A stretch of DNA of 9,019 bases from an uncultured Xanthobacteraceae bacterium (GCA_955652195.1 CATPBC010000453.1:1-9019); one strand, 5' to 3'; counted from the stretch's first letter, positions 1 through 6,891 are shown. The notes: generated from the sequence alone by a model not told the origin. Program-made: numbers and translations.

Positions 1-1908
1 CAGGCCATGCCCGGCGCCGAAGCAATAGATGCGGCCGTGTTCGAGGAAGCGGCCGACGATCGATTTGACGCGGATGTTCTCGGACAGCCCAGGAACGCCC
101 GGCCGCAGGCAGCAGATGCCGCGCACGACGAGATCGATCGGCACGCCGGCATTCGAAGCGTCATACAGCGCATCGATAATATCGGGATCGACCAGCGAGT
201 TCATCTTCATCCAGATCGCGGCCGGCCGCCCGGCTTTGGCGTGGGCGATTTCCTCCTCGATATGCTGGTGAATGCGCTTGCGCAGCGACAACGGCGAAAC
301 CGCCATGCGCTCGAGTTCGGCCGGCTCGGCGTAACCGGTGACAAAGTTGAAAACGCGGCTGACGTCGCGCGCAATGATCGGATCGCAGGTGAAGAACGAA
401 AGGTCAGTGTAGATGCGTGCGGTGACCGGATGGTAATTGCCGGTGCCGACATGGACATAGGAGGCGAGCGAAGCGCCCTCGCGCCGGACCACCAGCGACA
501 GCTTGGCGTGGGTTTTCAATTCGATGAAACCGAAGACGACTTGCACGCCGGCCCGCTCCAGGTCGCGCGCCCAGCGGATGTTGGCCTCCTCGTCGAAGCG
601 CGCCTTCAATTCGACCAGCGCGGTGACGGACTTGCCCGCTTCGGCGGCCTCGGCCAGCGCTCTGATGATCGGCGAATCTGCCGACGTGCGGTAAAGCGTC
701 TGCTTGATTGCAACTACTTCGGGATCACGCACGGCCTGCTGCAGGAACTGCACCACCACGTCGAAAGATTCGAACGGATGGTGGATTACCATGTCCTTCT
801 GCCGGATAGCGGCGAAGCAATCGCCGCCGTGATCGCGGACGCGGCCAGGATAACGCGGCGCATAAGGCTCAAATTCCAGATCGGGCCGGTTGAGACTGGC
901 GATCTGGCCCATCTCGTTGAGCGCAAGCACGCCGTCGACGGAAAAGATGCTGTCGTCGGAAACATCGAGCGCGCGCTGCACGAAGCGCCGCAATTCGTCG
1001 GGCATCGTCGCCTCGATATCGAGCCGGATCACCGAACCGCGCCGCCGCCGTTTGAGCGCCGTCTCAAACAGCCGCATCAGGTCTTCCGCCTCTTCGAGGA
1101 TTTCAACTTCCGAGTCGCGGATAACGCGGAATGCGCCGAGCCCTTTCAACGCGTAACCGGGAAAGAGCTTAGCAATGAATAAGCTGGTAACGCCTTCGAT
1201 CGAAATCAGCCGCGCCTCCCCGCCTTCCCCTGCCTGGGGCAGCCGCACGAAGCGTTCGATGCGGTTCGGCATGCGGATCAGCGCGTTCATCGCCTTGCCG
1301 TCCTTGCCGCGAGCAAGCTGCAGCGCGATCGTGAAGCCGAGATTGGGAATGAACGGGAACGGATGGGCCGGATCGATTGCGAGCGGCGTCAATAGTGGAA
1401 AAACATGGGCAAGAAAATAATCTTCGAGCCAAACTTTTTCCGCGCGCGTGACATCGGGACCATCCACAAGCACGATACTGGCCGCCGCGAGTTCAGCGCG
1501 CAGCGTGCGCCACTGCGCCTGCTGGTCTTCGACGAGCACAGCGACGGCTTCGGCGATGCGAACAAGCTGCTCGGCAGGAGTGAGCCCTTCCGGGCTTTTG
1601 GTGCTGATACCTTCGCGCAGCTGCGCGCCAAGACCGGCGACGCGCACCATAAAAAACTCGTCCAAGTTGTTCGCCGAGATCGACAGGAACTTGAGCCGTT
1701 CGAGCAGCGGGTTGCGGCGGTTCGCCGACTCTTCAAGGACGCGGCTGTTAAAATCCAGCCAGGACAACTCGCGGTTGATAAAGCGATCGGGGCTGGCGGC
1801 GAGGTCAGAAGCGGGCTGCCGCTGGTCGGGTTCCTGCGGGCGCGGCATTTCCAGCCGCCGGGCGGCGACTGATTCACGAGGCGATACAGTAGCTTGGCTC
1901 GTTTCCAT
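1..1908 (-). CDS. ppk: Polyphosphate kinase Ppk1, C-terminus cut by window edge
   Basis: Reversibly moves the terminal phosphate of ATP onto inorganic polyphosphate, through a phospho-histidine intermediate. The 636 codons visible are one unbroken frame; the family is usually about 690-740 residues, so roughly the last 100 are off the left edge. The conserved N domain begins at residue 42 with [12 protein letters not shown]. The catalytic histidines are visible: H467 in THAK (equivalent to the autophosphorylated H435 of E. coli), H486 in HVGTGNYH (E. coli H454) and H624 in FLEHGRIY (E. coli H592). Their spacings of 19 and 138 residues match E. coli. The ATG at 1908 is chosen because a GGA lies 6 bases upstream and the product starts METSQATVS. 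An in-frame ATG at 1980 would add 24 residues but overlaps the candidate promoter -10. Residues 1-41 are a polar Q/P-rich extension of unknown role. It follows hdaA by 156 bp and may have its own promoter. Confidence 0.96.
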   Translation of the reverse strand, partial: METSQATVSPRESVAARRLEMPRPQEPDQRQPASDLAASPDRFINRELSWLDFNSRVLEESANRRNPLLERLKFLSISANNLDEFFMVRVAGLGAQLREGISTKSPEGLTPAEQLVRIAEAVAVLVEDQQAQWRTLRAELAAASIVLVDGPDVTRAEKVWLEDYFLAHVFPLLTPLAIDPAHPFPFIPNLGFTIALQLARGKDGKAMNALIRMPNRIERFVRLPQAGEGGEARLISIEGVTSLFIAKLFPGYALKGLGAFRVIRDSEVEILEEAEDLMRLFETALKRRRRGSVIRLDIEATMPDELRRFVQRALDVSDDSIFSVDGVLALNEMGQIASLNRPDLEFEPYAPRYPGRVRDHGGDCFAAIRQKDMVIHHPFESFDVVVQFLQQAVRDPEVVAIKQTLYRTSADSPIIRALAEAAEAGKSVTALVELKARFDEEANIRWARDLERAGVQVVFGFIELKTHAKLSLVVRREGASLASYVHVGTGNYHPVTARIYTDLSFFTCDPIIARDVSRVFNFVTGYAEPAELERMAVSPLSLRKRIHQHIEEEIAHAKAGRPAAIWMKMNSLVDPDIIDALYDASNAGVPIDLVVRGICCLRPGVPGLSENIRVKSIVGRFLEHGRIYCFGAGHGL

Positions 1909-1977
1909 TGCCGATCCGTGTTCGTCCAACGCTAGTTTGGCCACTTTCGTTACAATCCAATGAATGCCGCCACGCGA

Positions 1978-2009
1978 CATAAGGCGGCGCGGCACGCCGT
2001 CCCGTCAAG
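1978..2009 (-). promoter_or_regulatory. Candidate ppk promoter in the hdaA-ppk gap
   Basis: On the minus strand a CTTGAC -35 (2009-2004), the typical alphaproteobacterial sigma-70 form, is followed after a long 19-bp spacer by CTTATG (1983-1978). The -35 is good, while the spacer and -10 are poor. Just upstream (2040-2023) are two near-copies of TTTGATTGG about 10 bp apart, a possible activator site. The 156-bp gap before ppk, much larger than the other gaps in this run, supports separate transcription. This is inference only. Confidence 0.3.
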
Positions 2010-2064
2010 CCCGGCGCATCCACCATCAAATCCAATCAAAATCGGGGCGATCCGCTCGCGTAAG

Positions 2065-2736
2065 TCAGCCGCGGTCGCGGAACAGTTCTGCAGCCAAGGC
2101 GCGGGTTGGCGGCCGGCTTTGCCGCAAGGCCTCTTGGTCCAAGGCGATAACCGCGCTGCGAGCGGCTGCAAAGGACCGCTCGATCCGGCTCGCGATATAA
2201 CTGACGAGGCTGTCATCTAGGATAAGCTGGCGATCGGCCGCAAGTTTCACCATGACGCCGCGCAGCATCGCGTCGTCGGGCGCTTGCAACAGCGCAGTCG
2301 GGATCGCTCGCAGGCGGGACACCACGTCTGGCGTAGATATCTGCCAGACCGACGGGGCAGTTCGCGCCGTGAACAGCAGGAAAACCTGCTCTTCCCGCGC
2401 GAGATTGATCAAATGAAACAGTGCGCGCTCGTCGATCCCAGAGCCGGCATCCTCAATCACGAGTGCGCCAGTCGCTAACATCGCCGGCACCTCGAAGGCA
2501 CCGATGTTTATTGCCGAGACGGTGCGCGCACCTGCGGCCGCCGCCCAGACATTCGCCAAATGGCTCTTGCCCGAGCCTTCGGGTCCGATCAGCGCTACCG
2601 CGCGCGACGGCCAGTCTGGCCAGGCATCGATCAACGCAAGCGCCGCCTCATTGCCCGGCCCGGGCAGAAAATCTTCGCGTGCAAAGCTTTCCGGATGGTC
2701 GAGCGCAAGCGCAAGCTGGCGGGGACGAGAGGACAT
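2065..2736 (-). CDS. hdaA: HdaA, DnaA-related regulator of replication initiation (RIDA)
   Basis: A short AAA+ protein related to the ATPase domain of DnaA. With the DNA-loaded beta clamp, Hda proteins stimulate ATP hydrolysis by DnaA and so block extra rounds of initiation. From the 2736 start (223 residues), a clamp-binding motif QLALAL lies at residues 7-12, Walker A GPEGSGKS at 51-58, a Walker B-like VIEDAG near 93-98, an arginine-finger (box VII-like) segment PDVVSRLRA near 136-144, and a sensor-2-like arginine in FAAARSAV near 193. There is no DnaA-type DNA-binding domain IV, as expected for Hda. The start is uncertain. In-frame alternatives are ATG at 2766 (+10 residues) and GTG at 2781 (+15), the latter inside a tandem repeat. 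ATG 2736 places the clamp motif almost at the N-terminus, as in Hda, but its GGA is only 4 bases upstream. The gene lies between the permease and ppk genes, an order I recognise from related alphaproteobacteria. Confidence 0.9.
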   Translation of the reverse strand: MSSRPRQLALALDHPESFAREDFLPGPGNEAALALIDAWPDWPSRAVALIGPEGSGKSHLANVWAAAAGARTVSAINIGAFEVPAMLATGALVIEDAGSGIDERALFHLINLAREEQVFLLFTARTAPSVWQISTPDVVSRLRAIPTALLQAPDDAMLRGVMVKLAADRQLILDDSLVSYIASRIERSFAAARSAVIALDQEALRQSRPPTRALAAELFRDRG

Positions 2737-2768
2737 CTTGTCCGAGGCTGTTGCGTGCGAAGACATTC

Positions 2769-2816
2769 CCTGACGATCCACTGGCCTGACGATCCACTGA
2801 CCTGACGATGCACTGG
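2769..2816. repeat. 16-bp tandem repeat, three copies, before hdaA
   Basis: Three head-to-tail copies of CCTGACGATCCACTGG occupy 2769-2784, 2785-2800 and 2801-2816. Copy 2 has one change at its last base and copy 3 has one internal change (C to G). The array begins 4 bases after the permease stop codon (transcription order) and ends at most a few bases from the possible hdaA starts, so it fills almost the whole junction. One copy includes the GTG at 2781. The period is not a multiple of three, so a change in copy number would shift any start codon inside it. Confidence 0.93.
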
Positions 2817-2820
2817 CCGC

Positions 2821-3888
2821 TTAAGGCGGCCGATTGCCGGTATAGAGCGGACTTGCAAGATAGCGCGCCAGTGCGAAGCGAATGAGGACACCGGAGGCAG
2901 CGGCCAAAGGCACCGCCAGCAACAGCCCGACAAAGCCGAACAGATAGCCGAATGTAAACAGTGCAAACATCAGCCAGACGGGATGCAACCCGACACTTTT
3001 GCCCACTAGCTTTGGCGCCAGCACATTGCCTTCCATGAACTGGCCGAACACAACGATTCCCGCGACGATCGCGATCCGGCCCCAGTCCGGGAAAAATTGC
3101 GCCAAAGCGACCGCAAGCGAGAGTACGAGCGCGGTCAGCGAGCCGACATAGGGAGCAAAGCTGATCAGCCCCGAAATGACCCCGATCAGCAAGCCGAAGC
3201 TCAATCCCGCCAGCGTGAGTCCCGCCGCATAGTACGAGCCGAGGATCAAGCAGACGCTGGATTGACCGTGTACATAGGCGGAAATCGTCGCATCGATCTC
3301 ACGGCCGAGACGGCGCACTGTCTCACGCTGCGTGAGCGGCACCAGATGATCGATACTCGTGATCATGCGATCCCAATCGCAGATCAGATAGAACGCTACC
3401 ACCGGCGTGATGATCACTACCGATAAAATTGAAATCAGTGCTTGGCCCTTGGTCCAAAGTGACGCCAGCACGGCAGTCAAATATCCCATCGCTTGATTCG
3501 TCAGATCGCCTACGGACTTGCCGGAGCCAAAGAGATTGTCGCCGATAACACGCTTGATCCAGGGATGGGCGGGATCGCTCACCATCGCCTGTAGGCGCAG
3601 CGTGTAGGCCGGAGCGTTGTCGATGAAGGCGGAGAATTGCTGTGCCAAAACCGGCGCGATGAGCAGCACCAACAATGTAAGCGCGGTAACAAAGCCGCCG
3701 AGGATGACCAGCGCGGCAACAAGCCGGCTCATGCCGCGTTTGGTCAGTCGATGAGCCAGTGGATCGAGCGCGTAGGCGATGGCGATACCGAGCACAAACG
3801 GCAGCAGGATGGGACTGAGCAGCCACAGCAGGCCGATCAAAATGGCCAGCGCGGCGATCCAAAACACGATGTTGCGCTCGAATCGCAT
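2821..3888 (-). CDS. AI-2E/PerM family membrane permease
   Basis: A 355-residue polytopic inner-membrane protein of the AI-2E family transporter (PerM/TqsA-like, formerly UPF0118). Substrates differ between members and cannot be told from sequence. Hydrophobic segments cover about residues 7-41, 55-82, 148-170, 208-240, 243-266, 271-287 and 303-340. A more polar stretch at about 85-145 is typical of the family. The family signature is clear near the C-terminus: GQFMEGNVLAPKLVGKS (282-298) followed by GLHPVW (300-305), and GLLLAVPLAA at 321-330. The start is ATG 3888, with GAGG 8 bases upstream. It begins 21 bp after the phosphatidyltransferase stop, which suggests one transcript, and is followed by the tandem repeat and hdaA. 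A specific role in replication control is not implied by its position. Confidence 0.92.
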   Translation of the reverse strand: MRFERNIVFWIAALAILIGLLWLLSPILLPFVLGIAIAYALDPLAHRLTKRGMSRLVAALVILGGFVTALTLLVLLIAPVLAQQFSAFIDNAPAYTLRLQAMVSDPAHPWIKRVIGDNLFGSGKSVGDLTNQAMGYLTAVLASLWTKGQALISILSVVIITPVVAFYLICDWDRMITSIDHLVPLTQRETVRRLGREIDATISAYVHGQSSVCLILGSYYAAGLTLAGLSFGLLIGVISGLISFAPYVGSLTALVLSLAVALAQFFPDWGRIAIVAGIVVFGQFMEGNVLAPKLVGKSVGLHPVWLMFALFTFGYLFGFVGLLLAVPLAAASGVLIRFALARYLASPLYTGNRPP

Positions 3889-3909
3889 GGCGCTGCCTCA
3901 AAACTTAAC

Positions 3910-4455
3910 TCAATGGCCGGCGCCGAAGGAGTTCATGTGCCGGACCCATTCGGCGAGATAGAAGGCGATCGAAAGGAGCGTCAAGAGCGCGACCGCAGCC
4001 ATGGTCAGTCTCGACAGAAGAGTAAAATCAAAGCCGAACGCCTGCTCCGCCAGGACCAGAACCGCCAACAGAATTTGCGCCACGGTATTGGCTTTCGACA
4101 CGAGTAGCGGACGCACCGGCATTGGCCTGCCGACCAGCCAGGCCAGCATGAAGGCGCTGATAATCATGATATCGCGCGAGACGACGAGGATAACCAGGAA
4201 GATCGGCAGCACGCCGACAATCCCCAGCGATACATAGATGGAAACGATCAGCGCCTTATCGGCCAGCGGATCGAGGTAAGCGCCAAGCTCGCTCTTCATG
4301 TGGAAGCGCTTGGCGAGGAAGCCGTCGACCGCATCGCTGATGCCCGCCGCAAGGAACAACGAGAAGGCGATGCGCATCTCGCCCAGCGTGATCGCCCAGA
4401 CCACGATAGGCACCAGCAAAATCCGGCCCAAGGTGATTAGATTTGGGATGCTCAA
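3910..4455 (-). CDS. CDP-alcohol phosphatidyltransferase, PgsA-like
   Basis: An integral-membrane CDP-alcohol phosphatidyltransferase, best matching phosphatidylglycerophosphate synthase, which joins CDP-diacylglycerol and glycerol-3-phosphate in anionic phospholipid synthesis. From the TTG start the protein is 181 residues, normal for PgsA. It opens MSIPNLITLGRILLVP, the usual N-terminus of the family. The signature D-x2-D-G-x2-A-R-x8-G-x3-D-x3-D is at 41-66 (D41, D44, G45, A48, G58, D62, D66), with lysine 49 in place of the usual arginine and R50 beside it. Several hydrophobic helices follow to about residue 168. TTG 4455 is chosen because GGAGG (4471-4467) is 11 bases upstream, a GGGGA lies closer, and homology begins there. 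The open frame continues to an ATG at 4623, but that extension reads through the promoter and has no family resemblance. PgsA is the likely function; another CDP-alcohol substrate cannot be excluded. Confidence 0.85.
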   Translation of the reverse strand: MSIPNLITLGRILLVPIVVWAITLGEMRIAFSLFLAAGISDAVDGFLAKRFHMKSELGAYLDPLADKALIVSIYVSLGIVGVLPIFLVILVVSRDIMIISAFMLAWLVGRPMPVRPLLVSKANTVAQILLAVLVLAEQAFGFDFTLLSRLTMAAVALLTLLSIAFYLAEWVRHMNSFGAGH

Positions 4456-4466
4456 ACTGTCCCCAG

Positions 4467-4471
4467 CCTCC
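4467..4471 (-). promoter_or_regulatory. Shine-Dalgarno for the TTG-started pgsA-like gene
   Basis: GGAGG on the minus strand lies 11 bases before TTG 4455, with GGGGA at 4464-4460 only 4 bases before it. It is the best ribosome site in the N-terminal region and decides the start against the upstream GTG 4518 and ATG 4623. Confidence 0.6.
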
Positions 4472-4561
4472 AATACGCTTGCGCGGACCGGCCGCGCGTT
4501 GCCCCATCCGCCAACCACGCCGTGATATCCGATTCCCGGCGCGCCATTGTTTGCAAGCCAA

Positions 4562-4590
4562 ATTATAGCGGCGCGCCGGCCTGCTTGCAC
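4562..4590 (-). promoter_or_regulatory. Candidate promoter of the leftward pgsA-like run
   Basis: A perfect TATAAT -10 (4567-4562, minus strand) is preceded after exactly 17 bp by a weak -35, GTGCAA (4590-4585), with three of six consensus bases. The predicted start near 4555 gives a leader of about 100 bases. It sits in the most AT-rich patch of the divergent spacer. The -10 is flanked by a 10-bp inverted repeat, CCGGCGCGCC (4536-4545) and GGCGCGCCGG (4570-4579), which could be an operator or a chance GC-rich palindrome. Confidence 0.5.
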
Positions 4591-4636
4591 ACCCCGCGAT
4601 TCCGACGTAGGAGGCGCGAGCAAAGCCTACACTGGT

Positions 4637-4653
4637 GCCGAGCAAGGCTCGGC
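4637..4653 (+). promoter_or_regulatory. Perfect hairpin in the purM leader
   Basis: GCCGAGC and GCTCGGC form a perfect 7-bp stem around a three-base AAG loop, ending 19 bases before the purM GTG and 10 before its ribosome site. No T-run follows, so it is not an intrinsic terminator. It could affect purM translation or RNA stability, or be a DNA dyad. No known riboswitch is recognised here. Confidence 0.45.
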
Positions 4654-4672
4654 CGTCCGCATTGGTGATTTC

Positions 4673-5743
4673 GTGGGAGATGCACGCTACGCGGGCGCTG
4701 GTGTCGACATCGATGCTGGCAACCGCCTGGTGGAATTGATCAAGCCGCTGGTGCGCGCGACGGCGCGGTCCGGCGCCGGTGCCGAAATCGGCGGTTTCGG
4801 CGGGCTTTTCGATCTCAAGGCCGCCGGCTTCACGGATCCGATTCTGGTTGCCGCGACCGACGGCGTCGGCACCAAAGTCAAGATCGCGATCGAAACCGCG
4901 CGACACGATACGATCGGCGTCGATCTTGTCGCCATGTCGGTCAACGACCTTATCGTGCAGGGCGCCGAACCGCTGTTCTTTCTCGATTATTTTGCCTGCG
5001 GCAAACTCGATCCGGCGATAGCGGCGACGGTGGTAAAGGGCGTCGCTGCGGCTTGCCGCGAAGCCGGTTGCGCGCTCATCGGCGGCGAGACTGCGGAAAT
5101 GCCTGGAGTTTATCAGCCCGCCGATTACGACCTCGCCGGATTTGCGGTCGGCGCGGTCGGGCGAAACGACATCCTACCGCGTGCTGACATCGCTGTCGGC
5201 GATGTTGTGGTCGGGCTCGCCGCGAGCGGCGTGCATTCCAATGGGTTTTCATTGGTCAGAAAGATCGTCGGCGACGCCGGCCTGAAATGGCAGGTTTCCG
5301 CGCCGTTCGAGCCCGCGCGGAGCCTGGGCGAGGCGCTACTGACGCCGACGCGGCTATACGTGCGCTCTTGCCTAGCCGCGATCCGCGACAGCAAGGCGGT
5401 CAAAGCGCTGGCGCACATCACCGGCGGCGGCTTAATCGAAAATATCCCGCGCGTTCTGCCGCCCGGACTTGCCGTCCGCCTGCAGCTCGATCGCGTGCCA
5501 GTCTTGCCAATATTCAAATGGCTCGCCGCGACAGGCAATGTCGGCGAAAAGGAAATGCTGCGGACGTTCAATTGCGGCATTGGCATGGTGGCCGTGCTCG
5601 ATCCGCAAAAAGCGGACGCCGCCATCGCATGCCTGACCACGCATGGCGAGAAAGTCGTCCCGCTTGGCGAAGTCGTTGTGGGCGAAGCTGGCAGCGCCGT
5701 CGCTTTTACCGGACATCTTGATCTGTCGTGGCCGCCGCGATGA
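4673..5743 (+). CDS. purM: Phosphoribosylformylglycinamidine cyclo-ligase (AIR synthetase)
   Basis: Cytosolic enzyme of de novo purine synthesis that closes the imidazole ring of formylglycinamidine ribonucleotide with ATP to give aminoimidazole ribonucleotide (AIR). The 356-residue product has normal family length. Visible motifs include [17 protein letters not shown] near the start, ATDGVGTK at 61-68, GGETAEMPG at 137-145, ASGVHSNGF at 184-192, AHITGGG at 247-253 and FNCGIGM at 299-305. The chosen start is GTG 4673. GGTGAT (4664-4669) matches the anti-Shine-Dalgarno just upstream, and the protein then opens [18 protein letters not shown], where family similarity begins. The frame stays open back to an ATG at 4547, but those 42 extra residues are not PurM-like and cross the hairpin and the opposing promoter. 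The stop overlaps the purN start, so the two are almost surely cotranscribed. Confidence 0.96.
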   Translation: MGDARYAGAGVDIDAGNRLVELIKPLVRATARSGAGAEIGGFGGLFDLKAAGFTDPILVAATDGVGTKVKIAIETARHDTIGVDLVAMSVNDLIVQGAEPLFFLDYFACGKLDPAIAATVVKGVAAACREAGCALIGGETAEMPGVYQPADYDLAGFAVGAVGRNDILPRADIAVGDVVVGLAASGVHSNGFSLVRKIVGDAGLKWQVSAPFEPARSLGEALLTPTRLYVRSCLAAIRDSKAVKALAHITGGGLIENIPRVLPPGLAVRLQLDRVPVLPIFKWLAATGNVGEKEMLRTFNCGIGMVAVLDPQKADAAIACLTTHGEKVVPLGEVVVGEAGSAVAFTGHLDLSWPPR

Positions 5744-6357
5744 CGAAGAAGCGCGTTGCCGTGCTCATCTCCGGGCGCGGATCGAACATGGTCGCGCTGA
5801 TCGAGGCGGCGCAGGGCAAAGACTACCCAGCCGAAATCGCGCTCGTACTCTCGAACCGGCCTGATGCTGCTGGGCTCGCGCGCGCCCGCGACGCAGGCAT
5901 CGCCACGGCAGTCGTCGATCACTACCGGTTTGGCGACGACCGTGAAGCGTTCGAACGCGCGCTAGACGACGAGTTACGGAAATATCGGATCGAGCTGATA
6001 TGCCTCGCCGGCTTTATGCGGCTGTTGACATCCTGGTTCATCAGACGCTGGCGCGGCCGCATCCTCAACATTCATCCGGCATTGCTGCCGCAGTTCAAAG
6101 GCTTGCACACGCATCGCCGCGCGCTCGATGCCGGCGTGAAGCAGCACGGCGCGACGGTGCATTTTGTCGTCGAGGAAACCGATGCCGGACCCATCGTCCT
6201 CCAGCAATCGGTGCCGGTGTTGGAAAGCGATACTGAAGAGACTTTGGCGGCGCGCGTTCTGGAGATCGAACACCGAATCTATCCGGAGGCCCTGCGCCTG
6301 GTTGCCGAAGGCCGCGCCAAATTTGCTGGCGCCCGTGACGAGGCTCCCGCGCGCTGA
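5740..6357 (+). CDS. purN: Phosphoribosylglycinamide formyltransferase (GART)
   Basis: Transfers the formyl group from 10-formyltetrahydrofolate to glycinamide ribonucleotide, the third step of IMP synthesis. The product is 205 residues, typical of PurN. The nucleotide-binding SGRGSN is at 11-16. The catalytic triad is intact, with N110 and H112 in [12 protein letters not shown] and D148 in EETDAGP (E. coli N106, H108, D144). The start is ATG 5740, which shares ATGA with the purM stop. No strong ribosome site is seen, so translation is probably coupled to purM. A GTG at 5728 would add only four residues (MAAA) and is less likely. The gene converges on cspA, and no intrinsic terminator pointing its own way is visible in the 125-bp gap. 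Confidence 0.96.
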   Translation: MTKKRVAVLISGRGSNMVALIEAAQGKDYPAEIALVLSNRPDAAGLARARDAGIATAVVDHYRFGDDREAFERALDDELRKYRIELICLAGFMRLLTSWFIRRWRGRILNIHPALLPQFKGLHTHRRALDAGVKQHGATVHFVVEETDAGPIVLQQSVPVLESDTEETLAARVLEIEHRIYPEALRLVAEGRAKFAGARDEAPAR

Positions 6358-6374
6358 TCATTTCGTGAGTCATT

Positions 6375-6428
6375 CAAATAAAAGACGGGCAAATAAAGGA
6401 CGGGCAAATAAAAGACGGGCAAATAAAA
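6375..6428. repeat. 15-bp tandem repeat, 3.6 copies, between purN and cspA
   Basis: Copies of CAAATAAAAGACGGG lie at 6375-6389, 6390-6404 (one A-to-G change) and 6405-6419. A partial fourth copy, CAAATAAAA, at 6420-6428 runs straight into the cspA terminator. On the minus strand each copy reads as a T-rich tract ending in TATTTG, the same sequence as the terminator tail. The array is AT-rich against the surrounding GC-rich DNA. It lies outside both genes. Confidence 0.95.
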
Positions 6429-6451
6429 AACCCCCGGTGTGAGACCGGGGG
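6425..6451 (-). terminator. Rho-independent terminator of cspA
   Basis: An 8-bp GC-rich stem, CCCCCGGT (6431-6438) with ACCGGGGG (6444-6451), has a five-base loop. On the minus strand it is followed directly by TTTTTT (6430-6425) and then ATTTG. It begins about 30 bases beyond the cspA stop. On the plus strand no T-run follows, so it is oriented for cspA and not for purN. Confidence 0.93.
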
Positions 6452-6482
6452 CTACGAGAAGCCGGACAGACCGGCCTTTGGT

Positions 6483-6686
6483 TCACGCAACTTTCAAGTT
6501 TTCCGCCGAGGTTCGGCCGCGGTTTGTGACCAGTTCGTACTCGACCGTTTGGCCCTCGTTGAGCGTGCGCAAGCCGGCACGCTCGACGGCAGAAATGTGA
6601 ACGAACACATCCTTGTCGCCGCTCGACGGCTTGATGAACCCGTAGCCCTTGGTCGGATTGAACCACTTGACGGTGCCCTTCTGCAT
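6483..6686 (-). CDS. Cold-shock domain protein, CspA family
   Basis: A 67-residue single cold-shock domain that binds single-stranded RNA and DNA and can act as an RNA chaperone or antiterminator. It opens MQKGTVKWFNPTKGYGFI. RNP1 (KGYGFI, 13-18) and RNP2 (VFVHI, 27-31) are intact, and the end ENLKVA is typical. The start is ATG 6686, with GGAGA 7 bases upstream. It has its own strong terminator downstream. Upstream, 221 bp separate it from terC, so it probably has a separate promoter; I could not pick one with confidence. Alphaproteobacteria carry several paralogues, so the exact csp letter and whether it is cold-inducible cannot be assigned. Confidence 0.96.
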   Translation of the reverse strand: MQKGTVKWFNPTKGYGFIKPSSGDKDVFVHISAVERAGLRTLNEGQTVEYELVTNRGRTSAENLKVA

Positions 6687-6735
6687 CGTCTGTCTCCTAA
6701 GTCATTCCAGATGTCAGCGAAGACGCGGCCACAGC

Positions 6736-6752
6736 ATGCACACCGCGTGCAT
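6736..6752 (-). promoter_or_regulatory. Dyad ATGCAC-N5-GTGCAT upstream of cspA
   Basis: A perfect 6-bp inverted repeat with a five-base centre ends 49 bases before the cspA start codon. It would form a hairpin in a leader RNA or could be an operator for a dimeric regulator. No family is recognised. Cold-shock genes often have structured leaders, which makes the position plausible. Confidence 0.35.
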
Positions 6753-6860
6753 TTCTGCGATACGCACCACAAGCCAGATTTTGGGGGAAAGTCCGAAGCG
6801 GGGAAGTCCAAGGCGATCTTGTCGGCAAGGCAGCACCGGCCGGATGGCCAAAATCCGATT

Positions 6861-6891
6861 GCGCCGTCAGCAAGCCGTAAAAATACGGCGC
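6861..6891 (-). other. Overlapping inverted repeats just after terC
   Basis: Two mutually exclusive stems can form. One is GCCGTA with TACGGC (6874-6879 and 6884-6889, four-base loop). The other is GCGCCGT with ACGGCGC (6861-6867 and 6885-6891). They start 16 bases after the terC stop codon. Neither is followed by a clean T-run on the minus strand, so a terminator function is only possible. The rest of the 6687-6907 gap shows nothing clear apart from the dyad near cspA. Confidence 0.35.

Noticed and set aside
7..1182. Plus-strand open frame of 391 codons opposite ppk
   Set aside because: It lies exactly antisense to well-conserved ppk codons, resembles no family, and is explained by high GC with few stop codons in the complementary frame.
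2769..2816. CRISPR-like array
   Set aside because: The units are contiguous with no spacers and only 16 bp long, so it is a simple tandem repeat. The same holds for 6375-6428.
4605..4620. GGAGG at 4610-4614 as the purM ribosome site
   Set aside because: No start codon in the purM frame lies at a usable distance downstream of it; GGTGAT before GTG 4673 fits better.
4256..4906. Minus-strand open frame of 216 codons across the pgsA-purM spacer
   Set aside because: It overlaps both recognised genes in wrong frames and the promoter region, with no family resemblance.
5125..5922. Minus-strand open frame of 265 codons opposite purM and purN
   Set aside because: It is antisense to two clear enzymes with intact catalytic motifs; composition is that of a shadow frame.
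6358..6482. Bidirectional terminator for purN and cspA
   Set aside because: The hairpin has a T-run only on the minus strand; on the plus strand it is followed by a mixed GC sequence.
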